Under the pieces are notes generated by a model, which had not been told where the DNA came from, ran no database searches, and saw nothing but the letters and a program-made list of their open reading frames with translations. From Mallotus nudiflorus (taxonomy: Eukaryota > Streptophyta > Magnoliopsida > Malpighiales > Euphorbiaceae), in assembly GCA_947683625.1 (NCBI GenBank), contig CANTUR010000425.1, positions 1,488,001-1,552,000 on the forward strand: a DNA stretch of 64,000 nt. Direction: 5' to 3'. The translations under genes and the position numbers were made by a program. This document shows, piece after piece, positions 24,686-36,661 of this stretch (the stretch's first letter is position 1; every line of letters starts with the position of its first letter).

Positions 24686-26566
24686 CATTCTTGGATAGGT
24701 ATATATGATGATAAGGTGATGCAATTCTCATTGGAAATACTGCTGTTAAATAATTGTTGTGATTTGGCTGATATTTATCGTACCAACTTGGCATCAAGCA
24801 CCAATAACATGGTTTTGGTAGGTGGAGCTTTTTGTTAGTGACTGAACCTCTTCAGGATAGAATACGAGTATACGGCCCTTTTGTACAGTGTGTTTTGTTG
24901 GTTTGATTCTTTCAAATTTGAAGCTTTTATCAGGCAGTTAGCAGGAACTTCACGAGATTGCTCTTTCTTCAGGTAGATGGCTAAAAACTCTCAGAAATAA
25001 TAGTTGTCGAGGGAAAGGGTGTGTGGAAGCATTGCTGCGCAGCAGCTATGAGTCCTCCATTGAGGTGACACGGTTGAGAGACATGGTAATGTACATGGTG
25101 GGACTGCTCGGCTTTTGTTTCTTTAATCTTAATATACTCACAACCCCATATTCCATTCATCTAAAGCTGTGGGAACTGATTACCGCCGGTGGGCACAAAG
25201 ACGAACCTTTTTTTATTTTTAAATGTTAGGGGGTATTTATTTTGTGTCTAAGTCTTTCCCACGAAGATAAATGTTTTTATAATGTATAATTATGATAAAT
25301 TTGAGAGAGTTTGTTTTTGGTTTGTAGGTTTACTGATTGAACGGTGTTTTTATTTATTTGTTTATACATGATTGTTTTCCTTCAAATAATCGAGTTCAGT
25401 CTTGTGAATGCATCAACAATCTTTCATTGAACAAATCATTGGAATTTTTTCTTTCCTTTGGTACTTGATGCAATTTGTGCGTAATCAGTATGCTCAATTG
25501 ACTTGCTGTAAGTGGGTCGCTAGTTGTAGATCATCAAATTTCAATATCTAAACTTTCGTTACAATACCATACCTAAGTGTCATTCATTAACATTTGCTTT
25601 TCTTTTCCTTTTGTGTTTTGTGCCAGTTTATAGAAATCGAAATGAAACTGAACGTTCACCTAAGCAACTAGTCCTGCAAGTGTTTCTAAATTATAACTTT
25701 ATCCAAAAACAGCGGGTTCATAAATCTGAGAAATCAACCAGAAAGTGTTTCTAAATTTGAACTTCGTACAAAAACAGCAGATTCATAAATCTGAGAAATC
25801 GACCAGCGGGCCGGCAGCCTCTTATATCATGGTTCGTATATATATCTGTGAAATCTACAAGCAGGCTCTTTTCAGTGCTTGTACATTCCCTTTTGGGTAA
25901 AAAAAGTTTTAGGTCCTATCCTATGGATTTATTTATTTATCACTAACGAAAAATTTTGAAAAAAAAAAAATCGGTTTTTATCATTAATGCCATCAGTGGG
26001 TTAGATTTTATCATCAGTATGCGTTTTTTTCATTAATGCCATTGCCATGCGGTCACTGTTTGACTACTTCCAGCACAGTACAATGACAATCAAAATAATA
26101 ATAATAATTCGGCGAAAAAAAAAATCATAGTACTCTGGTATTTCCTCACGAGAATAAATTTCCTACTTTCAGAGATGGAAATGGACATCTACCATGTATG
26201 AGACCGGCGCGGAGATTCTAATTCTGTATTGCTCGCTAACCATCATGTCCAAAATTGATTAGTGTTTGTTACAACACCATGTTCACGGAAAAAAAAAATA
26301 CAAGATCATTTGAAAGACTGCAAAATCTTTGATCTACCATCCACGTCTAATAAGGAGGAAAATGATCAACAATGCCTGCAAATGATAACTCTTCAAATGC
26401 TCTTGTACAAATTGCATACGAAAAACAGATGTCTAAGAACATTAGCCTGTAAGAAGTCGTCTAGTGCCATGGATTCCTTTTACTAGCTCCACCTCTTTTA
26501 GAATTAGCATCTGAGCTTGTTTTCTGACATGACAAATAATAAAAGCAGTCAAGTAATTAAGTAAAA
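24686..26566. other. Convergent intergenic region between DUF810 gene and STT3A
   Basis: Holds the 3' UTRs of the two convergent genes. It contains a 65-bp direct repeat (gtgtttctaaatt... at 25680 and 25745, with tcataaatctgagaaatc in both) and short poly-A runs. The small ORFs at 25023-25229 and 26262-26486 show no family resemblance. Confidence 0.65.
25680..25808 (+). repeat. 65-bp tandem duplication
   Basis: Units at 25680 and 25745 share gtgtttctaaatt, ccaaaaacagcgg/acaaaaacagcag and attcataaatctgagaaatc, with several differences. It lies in non-coding sequence. Confidence 0.85.
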
Positions 26567-29500
26567 TCAAAATATATTTAGTCCCGACATAGTCTTCACA
26601 CGTACTGATTTCTTTTTGGCCTTTCCTCGGATCCTGTTCTTTTGAGGTTTCAATTTGTAAATGCGAACCATCCAATGGTGTGTTGTGAATACCTAAATTG
26701 ACCAAAACACAAATCCTAGTCAGCAGCCCATATATATTTCATTAAGGATCTATTAGCCATTCACCATAATGTTTAAGCCCCCAAAACATTCAAAACAGTC
26801 AGAGAGCATGACGGTGACATTGATTCCATGATTTATTTGATGTGTCTCCGATCCTAAAAGGCATAACTATTAACACTCCTATGTTATGCAATTTTGTCGA
26901 AGTGCATTTAGGCTTAACTGACCTCCTCAAAATGGGTAAGTTTGAAATATTTCTTCCCAATTTCTGTTCGCCTAACTCTATCGAAGCCTTTGCCGTCAGT
27001 GTCCACAAACCTGTATGGGAAAAAATGTAGCAATGAAGTGTTGAGTAATGAAATCAGATATACTCTTCATCACTACATTAGTAGGTTCAAAAGAAAATCA
27101 GACCTGTAATATGAGAGTTTGTACATGAGACAGTTTAACATGGTTGGTGTAGCCTGAGAATCAATTCGATACTGGCCATCTCTCTTTGGATTAAAAAAAA
27201 ACACGGAACAAAATAGTCAACATCATAGGACTAGTCAACTTGATGTGACAACATTTTCTGACAAGAAGACAGAGGAATATAGATTGACTCAAATGCAGCT
27301 ACATGTAATAACTTACCAGGTAATCAGGCTCTTTGATATGAGGGAACACCCCCCCTCCAATACGAACCATCCACAGGAACTTATTTATATCATCACTGGG
27401 ATAGCCAACAAGACCTAATAAATAAGCAATTCATTAGAATCCTTTTGCATTCTCTACCTTCTCAACTATTTACTTATTTTGGAGGAGATGGGGCCAAGGC
27501 AGATCCAATAAAACAGAGAAGCAAACAGACCTCCAAAGACAACTAGTACATATTTAACATCCAAGGAGTTAAAAATTTCCCAAGCTGCCTTTTCAGGAGA
27601 AGACATGGCAGTGCCAACAGTTGCAATATGTGTATTGTTCCACGTATTATTGTCAACAATAACAGTCCGGTTAGCCATCGCAGTTGTCTGATAACCATAG
27701 TCCCACCATGATGCAACCTGAGAGAATGCAAGTCAAAACAAATTACACCAGATAAAAATGTGCTCCAGAAACAGGTCATGCTGAGTTAACATATAATGGC
27801 ATTTTAAGCCCACCAAGAAGTTGCCCGGGAAGCAGACAAATAATTTATGCATCTTTGTTGAGTAGCTGAGAAAGTAGTCCTTTTCATATTTTCTTCCTAC
27901 GTATCATATCTCTGGAATCCTTAGACAAGAATAGTCTTGAAAGTGACTGAGCCACATAAAACCATTGGTGAGGCATGTAAAATCTGGGTCTAGTCTTTAA
28001 TTCAATTGCTCAATGTAATGGAATTGCTATTATCAGGAAATCTTAACTGCAACTTCTACAAAGACTGCTATGATTTCATTGAACCTAAAAGATTGCACAC
28101 CTTGTTTATCCATTTAGGAGGAAAGGCAAGACTAATAAGTTAGATGACAAGAATAATTTGATGAAAATCCAGAAGGATTCACAACACAGAACTTGTAATT
28201 GACATATTCCAAAAATATACGGAAGCCACCATGGTAATCAAAAAGGTTTTAACAAACGCGAACAAGATTGGGAACTCACTTTATCATCCACTTCAGTATT
28301 GTGGCTTAACCATGCATAGGCCTCTCTAAAATCATCAAAAACATGTAGACCACCATCATGCGTGTGAGATGTCAATACAATAGATGGTGCTGAATAAGCT
28401 TCTGCTGCTGCCCAGACACAATGTACCTGCAAGGCCAAAGGTTACCTGTATTCAGAGGTCTTTTCAACTACAAAGAAACAAAGCATATGACCAATATAGG
28501 AGGGCTTGGGGAAAGTAACGAGGATATCAAATCTGAATCATGAATTTCCTAAGGGATAATGTTAACTGCTTACTAGCAAGGAGGCACTACAGAGACTTCA
28601 GAGTTCAGACCAATCTATTTGGAGGCTAAATATATACAAAATTATTCACTACCAAATCCCAATAGTACATGACCATGCACCATAGAATGATATAATAATG
28701 TATTAACCACAAAAGAAAAAATCAAGGAAATAAAAGTTGAGGGGAATCCAATTGTGCAAGGAGCATCACAGCTTATGCAGTCTACAGTCCATGAGATTTT
28801 ACAAGGTTACCAAGAAAATTTGTCAGTGGAGTTGCTTAATTTTCTCAAGCAAACAAGCTTCAGATGAAAAGAGAAGGCAAAAGCAAGGCATAACAGCTCA
28901 CACTATATAACTTTCAGAATAAGCTATGCACCTTCAACAGACCACCAGGGGTTTTTTTTATACACAAAACATTTTTCCATTCCTATTAATATATGCCTAT
29001 TTTAGACTTAATAGAAAAACACCAAGGAACTTTTCCTATGCAGCACAAATGTTCAGCGTAAAGCATTATAATATTCTAGCCCCTTCCCACAGCCCCTCCC
29101 CCCCTCCCCCCCCCCAAAAAAAAAAAAAAGACAGCTAGAAATATTTTGCATAAGGCTGTTGCAGGCAGCTCTGTATCGACCTTGGTCCCTATGCTCAGCA
29201 ATCACATATTATGGTTGACTAGGCATTCACAGTTGCTTTTTGTTTTGGATGGTAAATCAGAAAGTTATCCAAGTCCTTCTATTGCCTGATGTATGTAACA
29301 GGACAAAGCATCATAAGTCAAAACCAGAAGTTCAATAATACAACAGATTATGCCAGAATGTAAGCACTCCTTTTGAAAGCTCAGAGCACATTATAGGTGA
29401 AAGAGAGCGAGCCTACATACCACATAGAAGGCGCCAAGCAGCACAAGTAATAGAATACCAAAGATAGATGCCTCAAAAGGTAAAACAAGAAGCCTCTTTT

Positions 29501-32500
29501 CAATTCTAGTTCTAATAGACGGCCGGTCCACATTGTCTTTTTCTTTCCTCTTGTTCTTTTTTGAATGCCGTTCTTTTGGTATATCTTCAGGTTTCTCAGT
29601 CTTCCCTGCATCATTCTGTGCTACTGTAGTATTTGAACTAGCATCTCCTGACTTCACAATCAAAAACATTGAAGACATGTTAGTCCTAAAGTTGTTTAAT
29701 TTCAAAGTTTGCAAAAAATTGCCAGCAGTATAATGAAAAAGAGACATGTTTACATCAACTTGTGAATTCCTTGATAGTCCTGGAATCTGAAACTTAATTG
29801 ATGTTGTGAAAACATTAAAAGCTTCAGAAAGAGCAATTCCAGACATTATGCATGCTGCTGGAGCAAATACAAGCATCAGACGCACCTATAATACAGTTAA
29901 AAAAAAAAGATCACATACACTGACATGAACTTAGTGAAGAAGATACACAAAATTAGCCATGCTAAGATTCTCCTTACCATGACTCCAGAAAAATATACAG
30001 ATGTCACAATGTAAAGGATGACAAAAGAGCTTGCATCAGATAAAGGCAGAAAGCATGCCTGCCAACAAATAAAGACCATGATGATTCAAGTTGTAAGCAG
30101 AATTCTGCTCGTTAAAAGGCAAAATATTGCTAGGAATATGTAACTTACAATAATTCCTGCTGGAACCAAGAATGCCAAAACGTTAATGTCCATGAAGTAA
30201 GATGGCCATGTAGGAGGTTGATGTTCGCTAACACTAGCAATAATTGGAATGTACTTGCTTGCATAGGTTCTGTCAAGATGAAATGACAACAAAATGGGTA
30301 CACACACAGTAGAAGAAATCATATAGGAACCATTCACTTGCTAAAAGATAAACAAAGGCATAACTTAGAGGAGCCATTCACTCACTAGAAATGTTTTCGC
30401 ATCTGAGAATGAGACATGAAGTATGAACCCAAACATGACATATGGTTTCCACAAGAGCTAATGAGAATTAAAAAGACAGTAATGAATGATAAATCCAGGT
30501 ACTTACGGATCAAGAAGACTCAAACTTCGTCCACTCCATCCCTTTGTTGGGCTGGAAGCTACCAATGCTATTAGAACTGCCATCACAGCACAACACACCG
30601 CCCTGAATATTACATAACACCCAAGGGAAGATAATCATTTTCACGTTCTATGACAAAGTAGCATAAGACATTGGAAAAAAAAAAAGAGACCTATTCATCA
30701 CACTCCATATTGTCCCAGAGCTGAGTTCTATAATGAACCTAAATAAAATAAGAAAAGGAAATAGATGATGACTGAAGCTTACAGGCCAACAGAGACAACA
30801 AGTGTGACAGCAACTTTAAACATTGCTGGAGAAAGGATGCCTTTAATATAATACACAAAGGCCACCACATGGATGATAATAAAAACCTGAAAAGGTAAAA
30901 TTAGTAACAAGACATAAGCCTCCAGGAAACAATAGCAAAATGGCAGAGATCAGATCACAGGTTTAAAGGTATAGGTGAAAGGGAACCTTTCTGGACAACA
31001 AAAAAGGCTGCTAAATAAAGTCATGCACTTATGACAAAAGCATACTTCCACCATTCACTCACATTTCATTCTCTTCAGAATGTGCTAGACTCTCCAAATT
31101 GATGACCTGTTTGCTTTACATAACTATATGATGTAGAATATTATATTTTCTTTAATATGAGTTTGCAACTTCTTTGTTTTATGACTTAAGTCTAGTGAGA
31201 AAGCCCTTGTCTCAATTTTAACTCAACAAATGAGCAAAATTTCAATAGGTGCAGTTACCTTCTTTAACAATGAACTAAACCAAGCCAAAGAACAGAGTTT
31301 AGCCAGGCTCAACTCATTCTCAGACATATTAAACACAAAGCTAATTTCTTTGAGACCTTGTGTTTATCAGTAATTTATAATTTACATGTTCAAGGAAAGT
31401 AGGACAGATGAAATTTATGGCTAAAAGATGCATATAATATCAGAGAGAATTGTGTTATGAAGAGGGAGAACACACCAAAAATGATGCAAAATGCTCTGAT
31501 GTCATCACTGCATTAAAACCAACAACAGGCACCAATGCAGCCAACAAAGTTCCCAGGATCACCTGCATAAGTCACAATTTCAATAGAATCCAAAAAATAT
31601 TCATTCATGCGGAGATAGTATTTTAGCACTTCTAATAATGAAAATATTTTATTAGCAGTAATGCAAGGCAGTTAACAGATAAAAAAGTAGTACATTGCTG
31701 GTAAGAAATCCCCAATAGCTTACATGTCAAAGAAAACACATTACCTATAACAACTAAGTAAGGTGACACCTTCCAATAAACAAAGATGTATGTACTTTAT
31801 ATTCAATATGCAGCAAAAATGAGACAATATAATGGTGTTGTACTGAAAGCCTAAAACCTATCTGATTCCATGTAAATTTTGGAACACAGAATACATATGA
31901 CATTTTAATACTATAACATAAAATGAAACAATAACAAATCAATCCATCCCCATGCAAGTTCAACATCATTAGCACAGCTATACAACAACAGAGACAGGGT
32001 GATGCTTACGACAAGATTCATGTTCTCTCAGATCTCTATTATCCTTGTTCTCCTTATTTTTGGGAAATTTATCTACTAATTTTCCCAAAAACAGAAATAT
32101 AGCACAAATTAATTGATAATAATAACAGCAAATTCATCTTGTTCATCTCAAGTAAAAACCACATGAGTAGCATTTATACTTACAAGAGGAGCATATGCAA
32201 TGTACAGCCGAGAAGAGTACCGACCAGTCACAATGCACAGAAGTACATGCATTGGTATAAGATTAATTATAAAGGTGTATCCTCCCCACGAGCAAACCTG
32301 AAAGACAAATAATAAAAACAATAAGCATAAAAAAGATAAGCTATTGTAAGTAGCCAAGTACCATCAGCAAAGGATCTACCATGTAGAAGTATGCTAGGGC
32401 ATTTAAAGTGGCATAAAAGAGGGATCCTGTATTCAATGTCTGCAAATAACACAACATCAAATATAATCAATGATAGGAACAATTTTCTAGAGAGCTAACA

Positions 32501-34661
32501 AACGGTTAATGAGAAATGCCTTTAGATTGTAAGGCTATTTATTGGTATAGCTAGACATGAATGTCACTCAATAAGCATGTCTTAAAAGAATGAGCTGAAT
32601 TTATTTCACTTAACAGCATCTCACCTTTATATAAAGATAGAAGGTGAAGATCAAAGCAAATATTGCTACAGCTTCATTATCATAGCTGCCAGCCACTGAT
32701 CGAGATATATATGATGGAACCTACAAAAAAGAGCAAGCAGTCAACTTCTTAATATTCTCATATTTATGAATTACAGAACATTCATATAGGAACAGAAAAT
32801 CTTATATAACAGACCATTCAACCATAAATGTTTTATGGCAATATTTTTTAGCATTTTTCTTGAAAAAAAACAAGGGATATTGAAAAATTTCAGCCATTCA
32901 ATGTATCAATCCACATGAAACTTCCATTGGCAGCTGTTTACTGCAGCCTAAACCAACTCTGTATTTGAGTCAGATGCAACAAGTCCAAACTAGGACCAAA
33001 GTTCCACCACTCCAATGAATAACCGGTAAATTTTTCACGACACATGCAAATTAATAATCATGTCTCAAAATTTTCTAATGAACTCAAAAAGGAACACACA
33101 GCTTGCCTATGTGGACTCAAAGACCCATAAACAAACCTCTGAAAACACCAACTTCAACATCTGGCCAAAATTCAAATCTTTTTGAAATAAGTCGTATACA
33201 AAAGCATTATGCTATACATGGCTAATCATCCAAAATAATAAGGACTCAGGTTCACTAAGAGCACATAATTTCAGGTTATTTTTCCAATAAAACTTGCCCT
33301 ATAGAGCAACTCATCAAGACTTCTCCTGTTGCCCAACTTACAGAGAAGATTACTGAAAACAACAATCAATGCCAATACAGAGAACAAGGTTCATCCTTCA
33401 AGGACATAGTACTGCTGTGCTCAAAGGAATGAATAATAGCAACAATTAAGTCAACTAAAAACCTCATCTAAGTTCTAATTTTACACTCAACAGACAACTT
33501 CAGTTCATCATTGCTTCAAAAAAAGAAATTACATCAACAGGAGTTTAATTATAAAGCTAGGAATACCCATTGAATGATTTACCATGGCCAAAAGAGCTGC
33601 AGCTGTCAATCCCGCGCCAGCACCTTTGACTTCCTGAAGACCAATTGTAGATCATCAACAAATCCAACTTCAATATTCAATAAGACAAGATGCCAGGTAT
33701 ACAATATACAAACCTTGGTCAAAAGGTAAGTAGCCCATGAAGCAAATGCAGAGAATACCGGTGCAGTAAATACACAAACAGTCTCAACAGATAAAGGAAT
33801 ATTCAAAGAATTCAACAACCTGATATTAGAAAATAATGACTCAGAAAATTAGCTGAAACTAATACATGCCACATAAAATTTCTTCTAGTTGGTGGCATAT
33901 TCCTCATTAGTTACACTCACCACCATAGCGTGCCTGCAGTCAAGGTCAAGCCAGGATAAACAGTTCCACCAATCACTCGGCCAAGAGGATACCTGAAATA
34001 AATTATAATAAAACAAAGTAAAACTTAGAAGATTGTATACAGAACTCGAAAAAGCAATCAACTAAACTATGAAAAAAATTAGCAAGTTTACCAGGTCCGA
34101 TCATCAAACCAATTCCAAAAGTCATATATCCCTTTCTTTGTTAAAAACTGAAACCAATTAAATAAATAATCTGTCATTCTTTATACATATCATTAAAATA
34201 CAAAGTTTAGCAACCAGTGGATGCAACTGCGATGGAAACTGAACCTGGGTGACTCTGTAATTGAAATATGGATCAAACTCATGAATAACACTCTCATATT
34301 TTATCACCTGAAAAATCAAATAGCAAGCTCGTCAGACTTCAATAACCAGCAATGACCGAAGTTGACGTAGAAAAATACGGTTCTAGTTTGAAAATGATAC
34401 TGACTCCAACAAAATTGAAAATACATTTCTACATAATGTTCAATCTGATGAATTATGCCAAAGAATAGAACAATTCACATCATGTTCCTCAGTTTCTAAT
34501 CTGACGAAGCGATCGGATCTGTAGAATGGGAGAAAACTTACAGAGAAAAGACGGATCGAGAAAGCGAGAACACCGATCAAAAGAAGGATAAAGAAGGAAA
34601 GGACATTTCCAAAAGCGTATCTCAAGCTAGCCTCTCCTTTGGCGCTCTCTGCGCTCGCCAT
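26567..34661 (-). CDS. STT3A: STT3A, catalytic subunit of oligosaccharyltransferase (21 coding exons)
   Basis: Transfers the preassembled glycan from dolichol pyrophosphate to Asn-X-Ser/Thr in the ER. Exons (plus coordinates, read right to left): 34542-34661, 34245-34307, 34092-34147, 33921-33992, 33714-33819, 33583-33633, 32625-32720, 32380-32439, 32184-32297, 31476-31562, 30783-30886, 30507-30602, 30149-30269, 29978-30058, 29421-29885, 28280-28426, 27531-27717, 27317-27414, 27104-27183, 26923-27010, 26567-26692. Phases close and total 2,418 nt, 805 aa. Motifs: first acidic site EFDPYF (D52), SYDNE (D170, E172), SVSE (354-357), catalytic WWDYG (617-621) and DINKFLWM (D684, K687, M691); many hydrophobic segments in residues 20-425 and one at about 540-565; basic C-terminus. 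FNYRVTQ and the C-terminal tail fit STT3A rather than STT3B. Residues 454-487 form an extra insert that may be an exitron. All introns checked begin GT and end AG. Confidence 0.96.
29652..29753 (-). other. Exitron-like 102-nt segment inside STT3A exon 15
   Basis: On the minus strand this segment begins GTAAACATG after ...CAAGTTGAT and ends ...TTGATTGTGAAG before TCAGGAG. It is 102 nt, a multiple of three, has no stop, and contains a branch-like GGACTAACATG about 30 nt from its end plus T-rich tracts. Its 34 codons (residues 454-487) encode a hydrophobic/asparagine-rich insert between the last multi-pass segment and the charged loop ([19 protein letters not shown]), where the homologue I recall has no such stretch. 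Removal leaves a 771-residue protein in frame. Whether it is spliced always, sometimes or never cannot be told from DNA. Confidence 0.55.
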
Positions 34662-34800
34662 TGAGAGAGTGTGCGTGGGCGTCGGCGTCGGCGTCGGCGT
34701 GGGCGTTGTCGTTGCAGAAAGGGTTTTTGAGGTCTTCGTGAGAGTAGAGAAGACTTTTTCTTCGGTTTTTGGCGTGAGTGAGTGTACTGGAGACTGGACT
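34662..34800 (-). promoter_or_regulatory. STT3A 5' leader with hexanucleotide repeat
   Basis: Directly upstream of the STT3A ATG, 34,676-34,710 is a run of ggcgtc/ggcgtg hexamers (gacgcc on the coding strand), followed by GC-richer and CT/GA sequence in a region otherwise AT-rich. It is most likely transcribed 5' UTR. No TATA box was located with confidence. Confidence 0.5.
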
Positions 34801-36661
34801 TCGTAGGGCCGATTTGCGGGAAATACAAAATTGTCCCCTAATTTTTTTATTTTTTAGGTGACGAAAACGAACTCAGGTGAGTAACTAGGGGTGGATCCGA
34901 GTGAAACTAATTCGCGAGTTAATCCGAATCAATTTAGAACAATTATGTCCTTTTTGTTTTGTACTTGGCGAGATATTATTATTTGACGACGGAGGCGGAT
35001 TGGATTGGTTGCGATATGCGTGGTATTACACGTGGCTCTATTTAATTTGCTTAATTTGATGTTTGGTGGGGTTATTGTATTGCGTGTTATTGTGTTGTGT
35101 TTTGTTGAGTTTCTGGCCCGGACAATAATAGACTGTCGCGGTGCTTGACCAACGAATTAAAATGTAGTTACGGTGTGTGGGCTGGGCGGCTGAGCTAGCT
35201 TCTTCACCTAAGTAGTAGTCCATGGGCGTAGTGGCCCACCTAGTATTGTGAAGAGAAGCAGGCTGGTAAATCGACGATTAGTGAAAGCTATTAGTGGCAT
35301 TAGTGCATGGCTTCCACTGGAGCTGGCAGAAGTGGAAAGGTTGTGAATGATCAAGGACTGTATAAGGCATGAATTCTGGTTTTGCTACTGATGACCAGTA
35401 TAATGTGTATAGATAGGAGCAGATTTCAACCTCAGAATACACCATTGACTCTATACTGGCCTAAAAAAGATGCTGATGGTGATACTTAAGGAGGTGCAGA
35501 TGAGCAATTAGATAACATCGTGACGGCAGAAGTGAAGAAAGGTAAGAAAGCCATGCACAAGGACAATATTAGCACTGGTGGTACAACAAAAGCCAATGGT
35601 GGATTATGAAGAGATTGTTATGAAAGCATCTCTGATAGAACTCGCACTGAACGATACTGAGCTGTTGGGGACATAATGTCTATACAACAAAAGCCAAAGG
35701 TGGATTCTGAAGAGATTGTTATGAAAGCATCTCTGATAGAACTCGCACTGAACGATACTGAGCTGCTGGGGACATAATGTCTATTGAGTGGTTTAAGCTG
35801 GTTACTCCTGGTATTCTGAAAAGTTCTTTACTTGAATGATAATGCATCTTCCTTCTCTTACTGCCAACTTCTGCATTAGATATTTAAAAAAATATTGATT
35901 TGCTTTAAACTACTTGGCCAATGCTTAACTCATGCTCAGTTTTTCAGGGGTTATGGTGTACCAATGAGGGACAGCATTATAATAACTTGATTTTACTCGA
36001 GTAACATGACACAGGTGTCGTCAAAATTGATATAAATGCAATGAAGAAATAATCAAAATTAGCAGATATTAACTCAATGGTAGACTTGATTTTGTAACAA
36101 TTTATGTCATCAAGACGATACGATTATCTGAAAGAAAAAGAATTTTCCACAAAGAACATCAAGAATGAAAAACACTTGACATTGAAGATGGACAGTTGTT
36201 CTCACACAGCCCCAACCGCTAAAATACCTAAAGATAACAAAAATCGGAAACAACAGTAACCTAAAAGTCATACTTGAACTGTTACTTTGGATAAGTAAAA
36301 TGGATAAATAAACTTAAGATCTACAGATGAAAGAGAGTTAAAAATAAAAATAAAAAAACACTAGAGTCATCTATAAAATGCAATGAAAAACCCCAGCAGA
36401 GCACGATTCAATTCCTTATGGCAGCTGCATCTTTTATCCCTAATCCTCAGTTGAAGCAGTGCATATTCTTTTGCCTCATTTATGTATCCAGAGACCACAA
36501 TTTGACCTGAAAAACATATCCATGAGAACATATTCTAGGTAATACTGTGCTGGTGCAATAAAAAAGGAACATGAACATGATTAATAATTACCACTGGCAG
36601 AGGTTCAACTTTCTGTATACAACTGTCCTAACCAAAAGGGAACCTGAAAGCATGAAAAATT
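34801..36661. other. Intergenic between STT3A start and LRR gene end, with a decayed ORF-like block
   Basis: Holds the STT3A promoter side, then at 35,308 a short plus-strand reading MASTGAGRSGKVVNDQGLYK ending in a stop, and the 101-bp tandem duplication at 35,582. No protein family recognised. The part from about 36,370 is probably the 3' UTR of the LRR gene. Confidence 0.55.
35582..35783 (+). repeat. 101-bp tandem duplication carrying an ORF-like motif
   Basis: Copies 35582-35682 and 35683-35783 differ at 3 of 101 positions by eye. One frame of each reads EEIVMKASLIELALNDTELL then GT and a stop, identical in both. The source protein is not recognised. High identity implies a recent duplication or conversion. 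Confidence 0.92.
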
